Shown here piece by piece: positions 57,561 to 64,000 of a stretch of 64,000 bases of DNA. The DNA is from Pelomonas sp. V22 (GTDB lineage: Bacteria > Pseudomonadota > Gammaproteobacteria > Burkholderiales > Burkholderiaceae_C). A program made the position numbers and the translations under genes. Position 1 is the first letter of the stretch. Every line of letters begins with the position of its first letter. Where the stretch lies: NCBI RefSeq assembly GCF_030014915.1, contig NZ_JAGIXS010000001.1, positions 1,860,001 to 1,924,000 of the forward strand. Reading direction: 5' to 3'. The notes beneath the pieces are model-generated. The model was not told the DNA's origin, searched no databases, and saw only the letters and a program-made list of their open reading frames with translations.

Positions 57561-59051
57561 CTAGTTCAGCGTCACCGGCGGCGCGGCCGTGGCGCTGAGC
57601 TCGCCCCGCAGCCATTGCCGCAGCGCGTCCAGCGCGCCATCGGCATAGCCCCAACTGACCACCGCCGGCGCGGCAATGTCCAGCACCTGGAACGGGTTCC
57701 ACAGGGCGATGTGCAGGTCCGGCCGGGCCGAACCGGCACTGGCCTGGTAGCGGCCGCGCTGGTTGGAGACCAGCACATTGATGCGGCCATCCAGCGGAAT
57801 ATCGGCTGCAGAGATCGCGCGCAGATTGGGCAGGTGAAGGAACTCCACGTCGCTGAACCAGCCGTCGAACAGCGCCGCCACCTGGGCCACCGAGGCACCG
57901 GCCTCGGACACGCCATCGCTGGCCACGCTGGCCTGGCAGATCACGCGCAGCGGAGCGGCCCTGTCCGGTGCCGAAGCGCCACGCAAGGCGGTCAGGCCAC
58001 GGGCCCAGATGTCGCGCATCAGCTGATCGTCGGCGGCGCGCTCGGCGGCCGGGTAGTCGCGCGGGCTCAAGGGGTACTGCGTGGCCAGGCGGTCCAGGCG
58101 TGCGGCCGATTGCGCCAGGCGCTCGGCTGTCAGATCACCCGCAGCCAGGGCCACGCCAATCGCGTCAATCGCCTCGGCCTGCTCGGCCAGCGAACCTTGG
58201 GCCAGCGGCATGTCGGCACCGGCCTGCAGCGCGAGCACCGAGGCGCGGGCATAGCCGTAGCGCTCGAACACCGCCTTCATCATCAGCGCGTCGGTGATCA
58301 CCACGCCGTCGAAGCCCATGCTCTCGCGCAGGATGCCGGTCAGGATGGTCTTGGACAGCGTGGCCGGATGCTCGCCATCGAGCTGCGGATAGACGATGTG
58401 GGCCGTCATCACGGCCGGTGCAGCCTCGGCACCGGAAGCCAGCGCGCGGAAAGGCTTGAGCTCCAGCGCCTCCAGCGCGGCGAGCGACTTGTCGACGGTG
58501 GGCAGCGCATGGTGCGAGTCCACATGGGTGTCGCCATGGCCGGGGAAATGCTTGACGCAGCAGGCCACGCCTTCCTTCAGCGAGCCGCGCATCCAGGCCC
58601 GGGCGAGGCGCGTCACGGTTTCGGCGTCTTCACCGAAGCTGCGCTCGCCGATCACCGGATTGGCCGGGTTGTTGTTGATGTCCAGCACCGGCGCGAAGTT
58701 CCAGTTGATGCCGAGGTGGCGCAGGCCACGCGCCACGGCGGCGCCGGTGGCTTCGGCCAGGGCTTCGTCGCCGATGGCGCCCAGCGCCATGGCGGCCGGC
58801 GCCTGCGGCAGGCTGGTGGCGCGAATCACCGAGCCGCCTTCCTGGTCGATGCCGATCAGGGCCTTGTCGCCCATCACCGCGCGCAGGTCGGCGGTCAGCT
58901 GGCGGATCTCGTCTTCCGTGCCCAGGTTCTTGCGGAACAGGCAGATCGCGCGAACCTTGCGATCACGAAGAAAGGCAGCGGTGTCTGCGTCCAGGCTTTT
59001 GCCCGGAATGTCGACCATCACCAGCTGTCCAGGTTGCACTGCAGTCGTCAT
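57561..59051 (-). CDS. Beta-N-acetylhexosaminidase, GH3 (NagZ-like) with C-terminal domain
   Basis: 496 residues, cytoplasmic (no signal peptide). The GH3 hexosaminidase signature KHFPGHGDTHVDSHHALP has the Asp178-His180 general acid/base dyad, and the nucleophile is D254 in VVITDALMM. The first 340 residues equal a complete NagZ. The extra 150-residue C-terminal alpha/beta part is found in longer GH3 hexosaminidases. It releases GlcNAc from imported chitooligosaccharides or muropeptides. It is 18 bases after the SIS deaminase gene. Confidence 0.92.
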   Translation of the reverse strand: MTTAVQPGQLVMVDIPGKSLDADTAAFLRDRKVRAICLFRKNLGTEDEIRQLTADLRAVMGDKALIGIDQEGGSVIRATSLPQAPAAMALGAIGDEALAEATGAAVARGLRHLGINWNFAPVLDINNNPANPVIGERSFGEDAETVTRLARAWMRGSLKEGVACCVKHFPGHGDTHVDSHHALPTVDKSLAALEALELKPFRALASGAEAAPAVMTAHIVYPQLDGEHPATLSKTILTGILRESMGFDGVVITDALMMKAVFERYGYARASVLALQAGADMPLAQGSLAEQAEAIDAIGVALAAGDLTAERLAQSAARLDRLATQYPLSPRDYPAAERAADDQLMRDIWARGLTALRGASAPDRAAPLRVICQASVASDGVSEAGASVAQVAALFDGWFSDVEFLHLPNLRAISAADIPLDGRINVLVSNQRGRYQASAGSARPDLHIALWNPFQVLDIAAPAVVSWGYADGALDALRQWLRGELSATAAPPVTLN

Positions 59052-59069
59052 CGCCGCGCCTCTTCTCTC

Positions 59070-60080
59070 TCAATGCGTCTTGGTGACCTTGGCCAGATGG
59101 CGCGGCTGGTCGGGGTTGAGGCCGCGCGCACGCGCCAGGGCCTCGACCATCGGATAGAAGCTCTGCACAGCGGCGATCGGGTCCAGATCCTCATTGCCGG
59201 TGCAGGCCAGCGGCAGCTCGGCACCCGGTGTGCCGGCCGGCGCGGCCAGCAGCACGCGGGCACCACGGCCGCGCATCTCTTCAGCGAGAGCCAGGAGGCC
59301 GGCCTGGGCCGGGCCGCGCGGTGCGAACACCAGCAGCGGGTAGCCCTCTTCGACCAGGGCCATCGGGCCATGCTTGACTTCGGCGCCCGAGAAGGCCTCT
59401 GCCTGGATGCTGCAGGTTTCCTTGAACTTCAGCGCCGCTTCCTGCGCAATCGCGAGGCTGGTGCCACGGCCGATCACGAACAGGCGGTCGGCATCCTTCA
59501 GCGCCTCGACGGCCACGCTCCAGTCCTGGCGCGCGGCTTCTTCCAGCGCCGAGGGCAGTTGCTGGATGGCAGCAGCAAGGTCTTCATCACCCTGCCAGGC
59601 GGCGACCACGCGGGCACCGGCCACCAGCTGGGCGATGTAGCTCTTGGTGGCGGCCACGCTCTGCTCCGGGCCGGCGTGCAGGCCGAACACATGCTCGGAA
59701 GCCTCGGCCAGCGGCGAGCCAGCGGCATTGACGAACGCGACCGTGCGGGCACCGCCGGCACGGAAGAACTTCTGCGGCGCCACCAGGTCGGGGCTCTGGC
59801 CCGACTGCGAGAAGGCGAAGGACACCAGTCCCTGGCATTCGATCTTGCTCTGGTACAGCGTCACGAGCGACATCGGCAGCGAAGTGACGAGGCGGCCGAG
59901 ACGCGCCATCATCAGGTAAGCCATGTAGTGGGCTGCATGATCGGAGCTGCCGCGTGCCACGGTCAGCAGCGAGCCTGGAGGCACGTTGCGCAGCGACTCG
60001 CCGAGGGCGGCGTAGGCGTTCTGGTCGGCGGCCAATTGGCGCGCCACGGCGGCGGGTGCGCTGAGGCACTCTTCAAGCAT
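59070..60080 (-). CDS. SIS-domain glucosamine-6-phosphate deaminase (NagB-II type)
   Basis: 336 residues from MLEECLSAPAAVARQLAAD at 60080; the ATG overlaps the nagA stop. There are two SIS domains without the glutamine amidotransferase half of GlmS: VARGSSDHAAHYMAYL..., AFSQSGQSPD, and second-domain VIGRGTSLAIAQEAALKFKETC with AEAFSGAEVKHGP. This is the NagB-II architecture that converts GlcN-6-P to Fru-6-P and ammonia in place of canonical NagB. Co-transcribed with nagA. Confidence 0.93.
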   Translation of the reverse strand: MLEECLSAPAAVARQLAADQNAYAALGESLRNVPPGSLLTVARGSSDHAAHYMAYLMMARLGRLVTSLPMSLVTLYQSKIECQGLVSFAFSQSGQSPDLVAPQKFFRAGGARTVAFVNAAGSPLAEASEHVFGLHAGPEQSVAATKSYIAQLVAGARVVAAWQGDEDLAAAIQQLPSALEEAARQDWSVAVEALKDADRLFVIGRGTSLAIAQEAALKFKETCSIQAEAFSGAEVKHGPMALVEEGYPLLVFAPRGPAQAGLLALAEEMRGRGARVLLAAPAGTPGAELPLACTGNEDLDPIAAVQSFYPMVEALARARGLNPDQPRHLAKVTKTH

Positions 60081-61206
60081 TCGCGTAGTCAATCTCTTCT
60101 CCTTCAACGACCACGCGCTGCAGCTGCAATTCACGGTCCATCACCACCAGATCCGCCCAGGCGCCCACGGCCAGCTGGCCCCGGTCGCTCAAGCCCATGT
60201 ATTCCGCCGCGTTGGCCGACACGCGGCGCGAGGCGTCTTCAATCTCCAGCCCCAGCTGGAACACCAGGTTGCGCAGCGCCTGGTCCATCGTCAGCGTGCT
60301 GCCGGCCAAGGTGCCGTCGGGCAGACGCACGCCGCCCATGCACTTGGTGACCGTGTGGCGGCCGAGCTTGTATTCACCATCGGGCATGCCGGCGGCGGCC
60401 GTCGAGTCGGTGACGCAGAACATGCAGGGGATGGCGCGCATGGCCACGCGGATCGCACCGGGATGCACATGCAGCAGGTCCGGAATGATCTCGGCATAGC
60501 GCGCATGGGCCAGGGCCGCACCCACCATGCCGGGCTCCCGGTGGTGCAGGCCGCTCATCGCGTTGAACAAATGCGTGAAGCCGCGCGCGCCCTGCTGCAG
60601 CGCCGCCACGCCGTCTTCATAAGTGCCGGCCGTGTGGCCGATCTGCACGCGGAAGCCGCCGGCGATCAGCTTCGGGATCAGCTCGAGCATGCCGGGCACT
60701 TCGGGCGCCAGCGTGATCAGCTTGATAGGCGCGAGCGCATCCAGCGCCCGCACTTCGGCGAGGCTCGCGTCCTTGGCGAAGTCGGGCTGGGCGCCCAGCT
60801 TGCCGGGGTTGATGTAGGGGCCTTCCAGGTGCACGCCCAGCACGCGCGCGCCCTGCGGGTCGCGCTCGCGGCACAGCGGGCCGAGGGCGGTGAGCGCGGC
60901 GCGGATGTCTTCCAGCGGCGCGGTCATCGTCGTGGCCAGCATCGAGGTCGTGCCGTGGCGCACATGCTGGCGCGCGATCTGGCGGGCGGCGTCGCCGGCC
61001 TCCATGGTGTCGCGGCCGCCGCCGCCATGGACGTGGATGTCGATGAAGCCGGGCAGCACGAGGGGCAGGCTGCTCGCGCGCACCTCGGCCTCGCTCACGC
61101 CTTGGCCCGTGATGCGGCTGATGCGGCCCTCCTGCTGCTCCAGGCTGCCGCGCACAAAGCCTTGCGGCGTCAGGATGTGGCCGTCTATCGCTTTCAGCAC
61201 GCTCAT
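60073..61206 (-). CDS. nagA: N-acetylglucosamine-6-phosphate deacetylase
   Basis: 377 residues. The metal-binding motif is FIDIHVHGGGG (H58, H60), EGPYINPGKLGAQ carries the catalytic-site glutamate, and IGHTAGTYE, FTHLFNAMSGLHHREPG and CVTDSTAAAG (catalytic Asp) follow. It removes acetate from GlcNAc-6-P. The ATG overlaps the regulator stop (ATGA). Confidence 0.96.
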   Translation of the reverse strand: MSVLKAIDGHILTPQGFVRGSLEQQEGRISRITGQGVSEAEVRASSLPLVLPGFIDIHVHGGGGRDTMEAGDAARQIARQHVRHGTTSMLATTMTAPLEDIRAALTALGPLCRERDPQGARVLGVHLEGPYINPGKLGAQPDFAKDASLAEVRALDALAPIKLITLAPEVPGMLELIPKLIAGGFRVQIGHTAGTYEDGVAALQQGARGFTHLFNAMSGLHHREPGMVGAALAHARYAEIIPDLLHVHPGAIRVAMRAIPCMFCVTDSTAAAGMPDGEYKLGRHTVTKCMGGVRLPDGTLAGSTLTMDQALRNLVFQLGLEIEDASRRVSANAAEYMGLSDRGQLAVGAWADLVVMDRELQLQRVVVEGEEIDYANA

Positions 61207-61949
61207 CCCTCGCGCCTCATTTCCGCCACGAAGTCGTAGTAGTCGCTGCGGCAGTAGCTGTGCGTCAGCTCCACGGCCTGGCCGCCATCGAGGTAGCCCA
61301 CGCGGGTGATGAAGAGCACGGCTTGGCCCACCGGCACCTGCAAGAGGCCCGCCAGCTTGGGGTCGGCATTGATGGCGCGGATGTGCTGCAAGGCCCGCAC
61401 CGGCGCGCCGCCGTTCTTGGACAGGTAGGTGTAGAGCGAGGCGTCGACGCGCTGCGGATCCGGCAGCACCGAGGCCGGCAGCACGCTGACCTCGTAGGCC
61501 ATGACGACCTCGTCGGCGAGGCGCAGGCGCTCCAGGCGCGCCACGCGCTCGCCAGTGGTAAGGCCGAGCGAGAGCTGCTCGTCCGGCGCGGCCAGCGAGA
61601 AGCCCCGCGTCAGCCAGCGCGAGCTGGGCTTGAAGCCGCGCTGGTGCAGCTCTTCCGAGAAGCTGGTCAGGCGCGACAGCGGCTGCTCCAGCTTCGGTGC
61701 GATGTAGTTGCCCGAGCCGCGCTTGCGCACGATCAGGCCCTGCTCCACCAGGCGGTCGATGGCCTTGCGGGCGGTCACGCGCGAGAGGTCCAGCGATTCG
61801 GACAGCACGCGCTCCGAAGGCAGGGCCTCGTCGGCGTGGTACTGGCCTTCGCGGATCGCCTGCGCGAGCTTGTGGGCCAGCTGCATGTACAGCGGCGAAG
61901 CCGCCTGCGGATCCGGCTTGAACTGGAAGGGCAGCTTGTTGTTGCTCAT
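61203..61949 (-). CDS. nagR: GntR/HutC-family regulator of the amino-sugar operon
   Basis: 248 residues from MSNNKLPFQFKPDPQAASPL at 61949. The winged helix (ALPSERVLSESLDLSRVTARKAIDRLVEQGL) is followed by a UTRA effector domain, the layout of NagR/DasR/YvoA proteins that sense GlcN-6-P or GlcNAc-6-P. Second in its operon, so probably autoregulated through the repeats upstream of the kinase gene. The symbol follows function and context; NagQ is an equivalent name used in some proteobacteria. Confidence 0.88.
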   Translation of the reverse strand: MSNNKLPFQFKPDPQAASPLYMQLAHKLAQAIREGQYHADEALPSERVLSESLDLSRVTARKAIDRLVEQGLIVRKRGSGNYIAPKLEQPLSRLTSFSEELHQRGFKPSSRWLTRGFSLAAPDEQLSLGLTTGERVARLERLRLADEVVMAYEVSVLPASVLPDPQRVDASLYTYLSKNGGAPVRALQHIRAINADPKLAGLLQVPVGQAVLFITRVGYLDGGQAVELTHSYCRSDYYDFVAEMRREG

Positions 61950-62878
61950 GGATGACCCATTTCGGAAAGACTGCGACGAATCATCAGCAAGGCGCCGGCG
62001 GCGGAGTCGCCCTGGGGCGGCACGCAGCGCTGGCGCAAGGCGGGGGAGAACAGCGGCGCGAGGCGCAGCGCGACGCTGCCGCACAAGGCCATCGGAAGAT
62101 CACCGGCGGGGTCGAGCGCGGTGGCCATCTTCTCGAGCTCGGCCACGGCTTCCTGGACAAAAGCCTGCGCGGCCTGATCACTCTCGGCATGGTCAAAGAC
62201 CAGCGGCGCCAGGCTGGCATAGCCATGCTGGCCAGCGGCGGCACACCAGGCCAGCAGGGTTTCGCGGTCATGGCCGCACTGGGCCCACACGGCGCGGGCC
62301 AGCGAGCCGGCCTCGGCGCGACCATCGAGCGCCTGATGGGCGTGGCGCATCGCCTTTTGGCCGAGCCAGGCACCACTGCCTTCGTCACCAATCACCCAGC
62401 CCCAGCCGCCTATGCAGTCTTCGCTCAAGTCGCGGCGGATGACCTCGCCCACCGAGCCCGTGCCAGAAGCGATCACCGCACCCGGCTGGCCGCCATGGGC
62501 GCCGAGCACGGTGGTGTAACCGTCGTTGCAGAGCGTCAGCAGTGCGTAGCCGGGCTGCGTGGCCCGAAGCTCGGCCGCGTCGGCCGCCACGCCGGCGCCG
62601 GAAAGACCGAGGCCGATGGCGCATTCGGAGAGATCGAGCTGGGCAATGCCCGCTTGCTGGCAAGCCGCTTGCAGCGCCTGCTGGATGTGGGTCCAGGCCT
62701 GGGCCACGCCCTGGCCCAGGGCCGAGGGACCGGCCTCGCCCTGCCCGAGCAGCTCGCCATCGAGGCTGGCCAGCCGCAGCCGCGTGCCCGTGCCACCGCC
62801 ATCGACTCCAACAAGGTAGCGCACGGCGGTCACAGCTTGGGACGCTGCGCTGGATTCAGAGTGGGTGGCGGACGTCAT
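61946..62878 (-). CDS. BadF/BadG-type ATPase, amino-sugar (GlcNAc) kinase
   Basis: 310 residues of the ASKHA fold. Phosphate 1 motif VGVDGGGTGTRLRL (D26), NDGYTTVLGAH, ASGTGSVGEVI and GDEGSGAWLG are in order. The same subfamily includes human GlcNAc kinase and bacterial GlcNAc/glucosamine kinases (NagK, GspK) found in chitin loci. It probably phosphorylates GlcNAc released in the cytoplasm. First gene of the ten-gene operon; its stop overlaps the regulator start (ATGA). Confidence 0.9.
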   Translation of the reverse strand: MTSATHSESSAASQAVTAVRYLVGVDGGGTGTRLRLASLDGELLGQGEAGPSALGQGVAQAWTHIQQALQAACQQAGIAQLDLSECAIGLGLSGAGVAADAAELRATQPGYALLTLCNDGYTTVLGAHGGQPGAVIASGTGSVGEVIRRDLSEDCIGGWGWVIGDEGSGAWLGQKAMRHAHQALDGRAEAGSLARAVWAQCGHDRETLLAWCAAAGQHGYASLAPLVFDHAESDQAAQAFVQEAVAELEKMATALDPAGDLPMALCGSVALRLAPLFSPALRQRCVPPQGDSAAGALLMIRRSLSEMGHP

Positions 62879-62882
62879 GGTG

Positions 62883-62899
62883 ATACCAGTCTAATACCA
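62883..62899 (-). promoter_or_regulatory. Putative NagR operator A, overlapping the nag promoter -10
   Basis: Minus-strand TGGTATTAGACTGGTAT: TGGTAT repeated directly with an 11-base period. It lies 4 bases before the kinase ATG region and covers the -10-like TATTAG (62891-62896). A TTGACG -35 is at 62912-62917 (15-base spacing, extended TG context; or 17 bases to TTAGAC). Confidence 0.6.
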
Positions 62900-62918
62900 A
62901 ACGCTTTCGAGCGTCAAT

Positions 62919-62935
62919 TGGTATTCCACTGGTTT
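62919..62935 (+). promoter_or_regulatory. Putative NagR operator B, next to the -35
   Basis: Plus-strand TGGTATTCCACTGGTTT, the same 11-base-period direct repeat in opposite orientation to operator A. It abuts the TTGACG -35 (62912-62917). Confidence 0.6.
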
Positions 62936-63004
62936 TGATCCTGAGAAAAGCCGCTGGTCAGAGTGACAAAAGCGGGCTCAAGGCCGTCCGGGAATCAGAT
63001 CACC

Positions 63005-63021
63005 ATACCAGTTTAGAACCA
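63005..63021 (-). promoter_or_regulatory. Putative NagR operator C
   Basis: Minus-strand TGGTTCTAAACTGGTAT, a third copy of the TGGT-n7-TGGT repeat, 34 bases from the ung stop and about 125 bases before the kinase gene. Confidence 0.55.
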
Positions 63022-63055
63022 AGCCGCCGATTGGTGGCAGCCCTAGGCGCACGCT

Positions 63056-63754
63056 TTAGTCGCCCAGCGCCCAGTCGAGGGGTAGACCCTGGCTGGCGAG
63101 CCAGTCGGCCGCCCGCGAGAAATGCCCGCAGCCGATGAAAGGCTGGGGTGGGCGCGTGGCCGACAAAGGCGACGGATGGTTGGCCTGCAGCAGCAGGTGC
63201 TGCGGCCCAGCCGCCTGGATCAGCGGCGCCTTGGCCTGGGCGTGAGCCCCCCAGAGCATGAAGACCTTGGGTGAGGCCTCGCGCGCCGCCGCCTGGATCA
63301 AGGCGTCGGTCAGCGACTCCCAGCCTTGCTTGGCATGGCTGGCCGGCGCGCCGTCTTCCACCGTAAGACAGGTGTTGAGCAGCAGCACGCCGCGCTCGGC
63401 CCAGGCGCCGAGGTGCGGACTCATCGGGGGCTGCTGGCCCAGGTCGCGCTGCAGCTCCTTGAAGATGTTGCGCAGGCTGGGCGGAACCTTGTGGCCGGCC
63501 GGCACCGAGAAGGCGAGGCCCTCGGCCTGGCCGGGGCCGTGATACGGGTCCTGGCCGAGGATGACGACGCGGGTGCGCGCCAGCGGCGTCAGGCGCAGCG
63601 CGCGGAACGGATCGGGCGGATAGATCGTCGCGCCCGCTGTCTCACGTTGGGACAGATGGGCCAGCAGGCCCTGGCCGGCCGGGCTGGCGCGCCAGGCGTC
63701 CAGCAGCGGTTGCCAGCCGGCATCGACCCGCCAATCGAGCGGCAGCAGCTTCAC
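63056..63754 (-). CDS. ung: Uracil-DNA glycosylase
   Basis: 232 residues. Family 1 UDG motifs are [17 protein letters not shown] (67-83, catalytic D69) and the C-terminal HPSPLSATR loop with catalytic His. It removes uracil from DNA in base-excision repair. Its ATG overlaps the trpC stop (ATGA). Unrelated in function to the adjacent nag operon. Confidence 0.96.
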   Translation of the reverse strand: MKLLPLDWRVDAGWQPLLDAWRASPAGQGLLAHLSQRETAGATIYPPDPFRALRLTPLARTRVVILGQDPYHGPGQAEGLAFSVPAGHKVPPSLRNIFKELQRDLGQQPPMSPHLGAWAERGVLLLNTCLTVEDGAPASHAKQGWESLTDALIQAAAREASPKVFMLWGAHAQAKAPLIQAAGPQHLLLQANHPSPLSATRPPQPFIGCGHFSRAADWLASQGLPLDWALGD

Positions 63755-64000
63755 GAGAAGAACAACTCGGCCAGCGCCTTGCCCGGCACTGGTGCGCGCA
63801 TGAAAGCCTCGCCGACCAGGAAGGCATTGACCTGGGCCGCGCGCATGGTCTGCACATCGGCCGGGCCGAGGATGCCGGATTCGGTCACCAGCAGGCGATC
63901 CGAAGGCACGTTCTTCAAGAGGCCCAGCGTCGTGTCCAGCGTGACCTCGAAAGTGCGCAGATTGCGGTTGTTGATGCCGACCAGCGGTGTCTTCAATTTC
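63751..64000 (-). CDS. trpC: Indole-3-glycerol phosphate synthase, C-terminal part (runs off the right edge)
   Basis: The last about 82 residues of Trp[23 protein letters not shown] contains the family INNRNL motif, followed by [12 protein letters not shown] and [10 protein letters not shown], the phosphate-binding end of the barrel. The start lies outside the window. Tryptophan biosynthesis; the gene overlaps ung by 4 bases. Confidence 0.93.
   Translation of the reverse strand, partial: KLKTPLVGINNRNLRTFEVTLDTTLGLLKNVPSDRLLVTESGILGPADVQTMRAAQVNAFLVGEAFMRAPVPGKALAELFFS

Overview
The window is high-GC proteobacterial DNA. Gene order and protein sequences point to the betaproteobacterial order Burkholderiales, most likely the Roseateles/Mitsuaria/Rubrivivax neighbourhood. 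The placement rests on the tRNA-Tyr-Gly-Thr-tuf-tRNA-Trp-secE-nusG-rplKAJL-rpoBC block running into rpsL-rpsG-fusA-tuf-rpsJ and the S10/spc/alpha blocks, on an S3 protein with a long Pro/Ala/Arg tail, and on a Xanthomonas/Caulobacter-type TonB receptor. Almost everything is on the minus strand. The plus-strand genes are the LysR regulator (10477), a lone PIN-domain gene (33986) and the TonB receptor (49233).

Region 1 (1-10.4 kb) is a catabolic accessory region of two consecutive minus-strand operons. The upstream one (10348 to 5397) has a split glycine-decarboxylase-like P-protein pair (GcvPA/GcvPB type, strongly divergent), a COG3199/AcoX-type kinase and an SDR dehydrogenase. The downstream one (5271 off the left edge) has a Gfo/Idh/MocA-aldo/keto reductase fusion, a second Gfo/Idh/MocA dehydrogenase, a TIM-barrel sugar isomerase/epimerase, and the ATPase and start of the binding protein of a sugar ABC importer. 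The two promoters carry near-identical LacI-type palindromes (TTGAAACGTTT), so the operons probably form one regulon. No GcvH or GcvT is present. This is the best candidate for an undescribed pathway.

Region 2 (10.4-13.6 kb) holds a GcvA-like LysR regulator, two identical initiator tRNA genes each with its own terminator, and dsbD.

Region 3 (13.7-48.7 kb) is the ribosomal protein/RNA polymerase super-cluster. Its order is conserved, but it is cut into several transcription units. Terminators lie after rpsK, rpsQ, rpsJ, fusA, rpoC and nusG, and recognisable sigma70 promoters precede rplN, rplC and rpsL. A peroxiredoxin gene sits between rpsQ and rplN, a PIN-domain gene sits between rpoC and rpsL, and infA at its normal place between secY and rpmJ is a decayed relic. 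Two EF-Tu genes encode identical proteins and appear identical in sequence.

Region 4 (48.7-63 kb) is an N-acetylglucosamine/chitooligosaccharide utilisation locus. A TonB receptor on the plus strand converges with a tightly packed ten-gene minus-strand operon. In transcription order these are an amino-sugar kinase, a GntR regulator, nagA, a SIS-type deaminase, a GH3 hexosaminidase, an AmpG-like transporter, a secreted GH16 protein, a NagX-like membrane protein and two cupin-like proteins. A repeated TGGT-n7-TGGT element lies upstream of both units and is the probable operator. Inferred route: uptake across the outer membrane, inner-membrane transport, hydrolysis by NagZ, phosphorylation, deacetylation by NagA, and deamination to fructose-6-phosphate.

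Region 5 (63-64 kb) has ung overlapped by the 3' end of trpC, which runs off the right edge.
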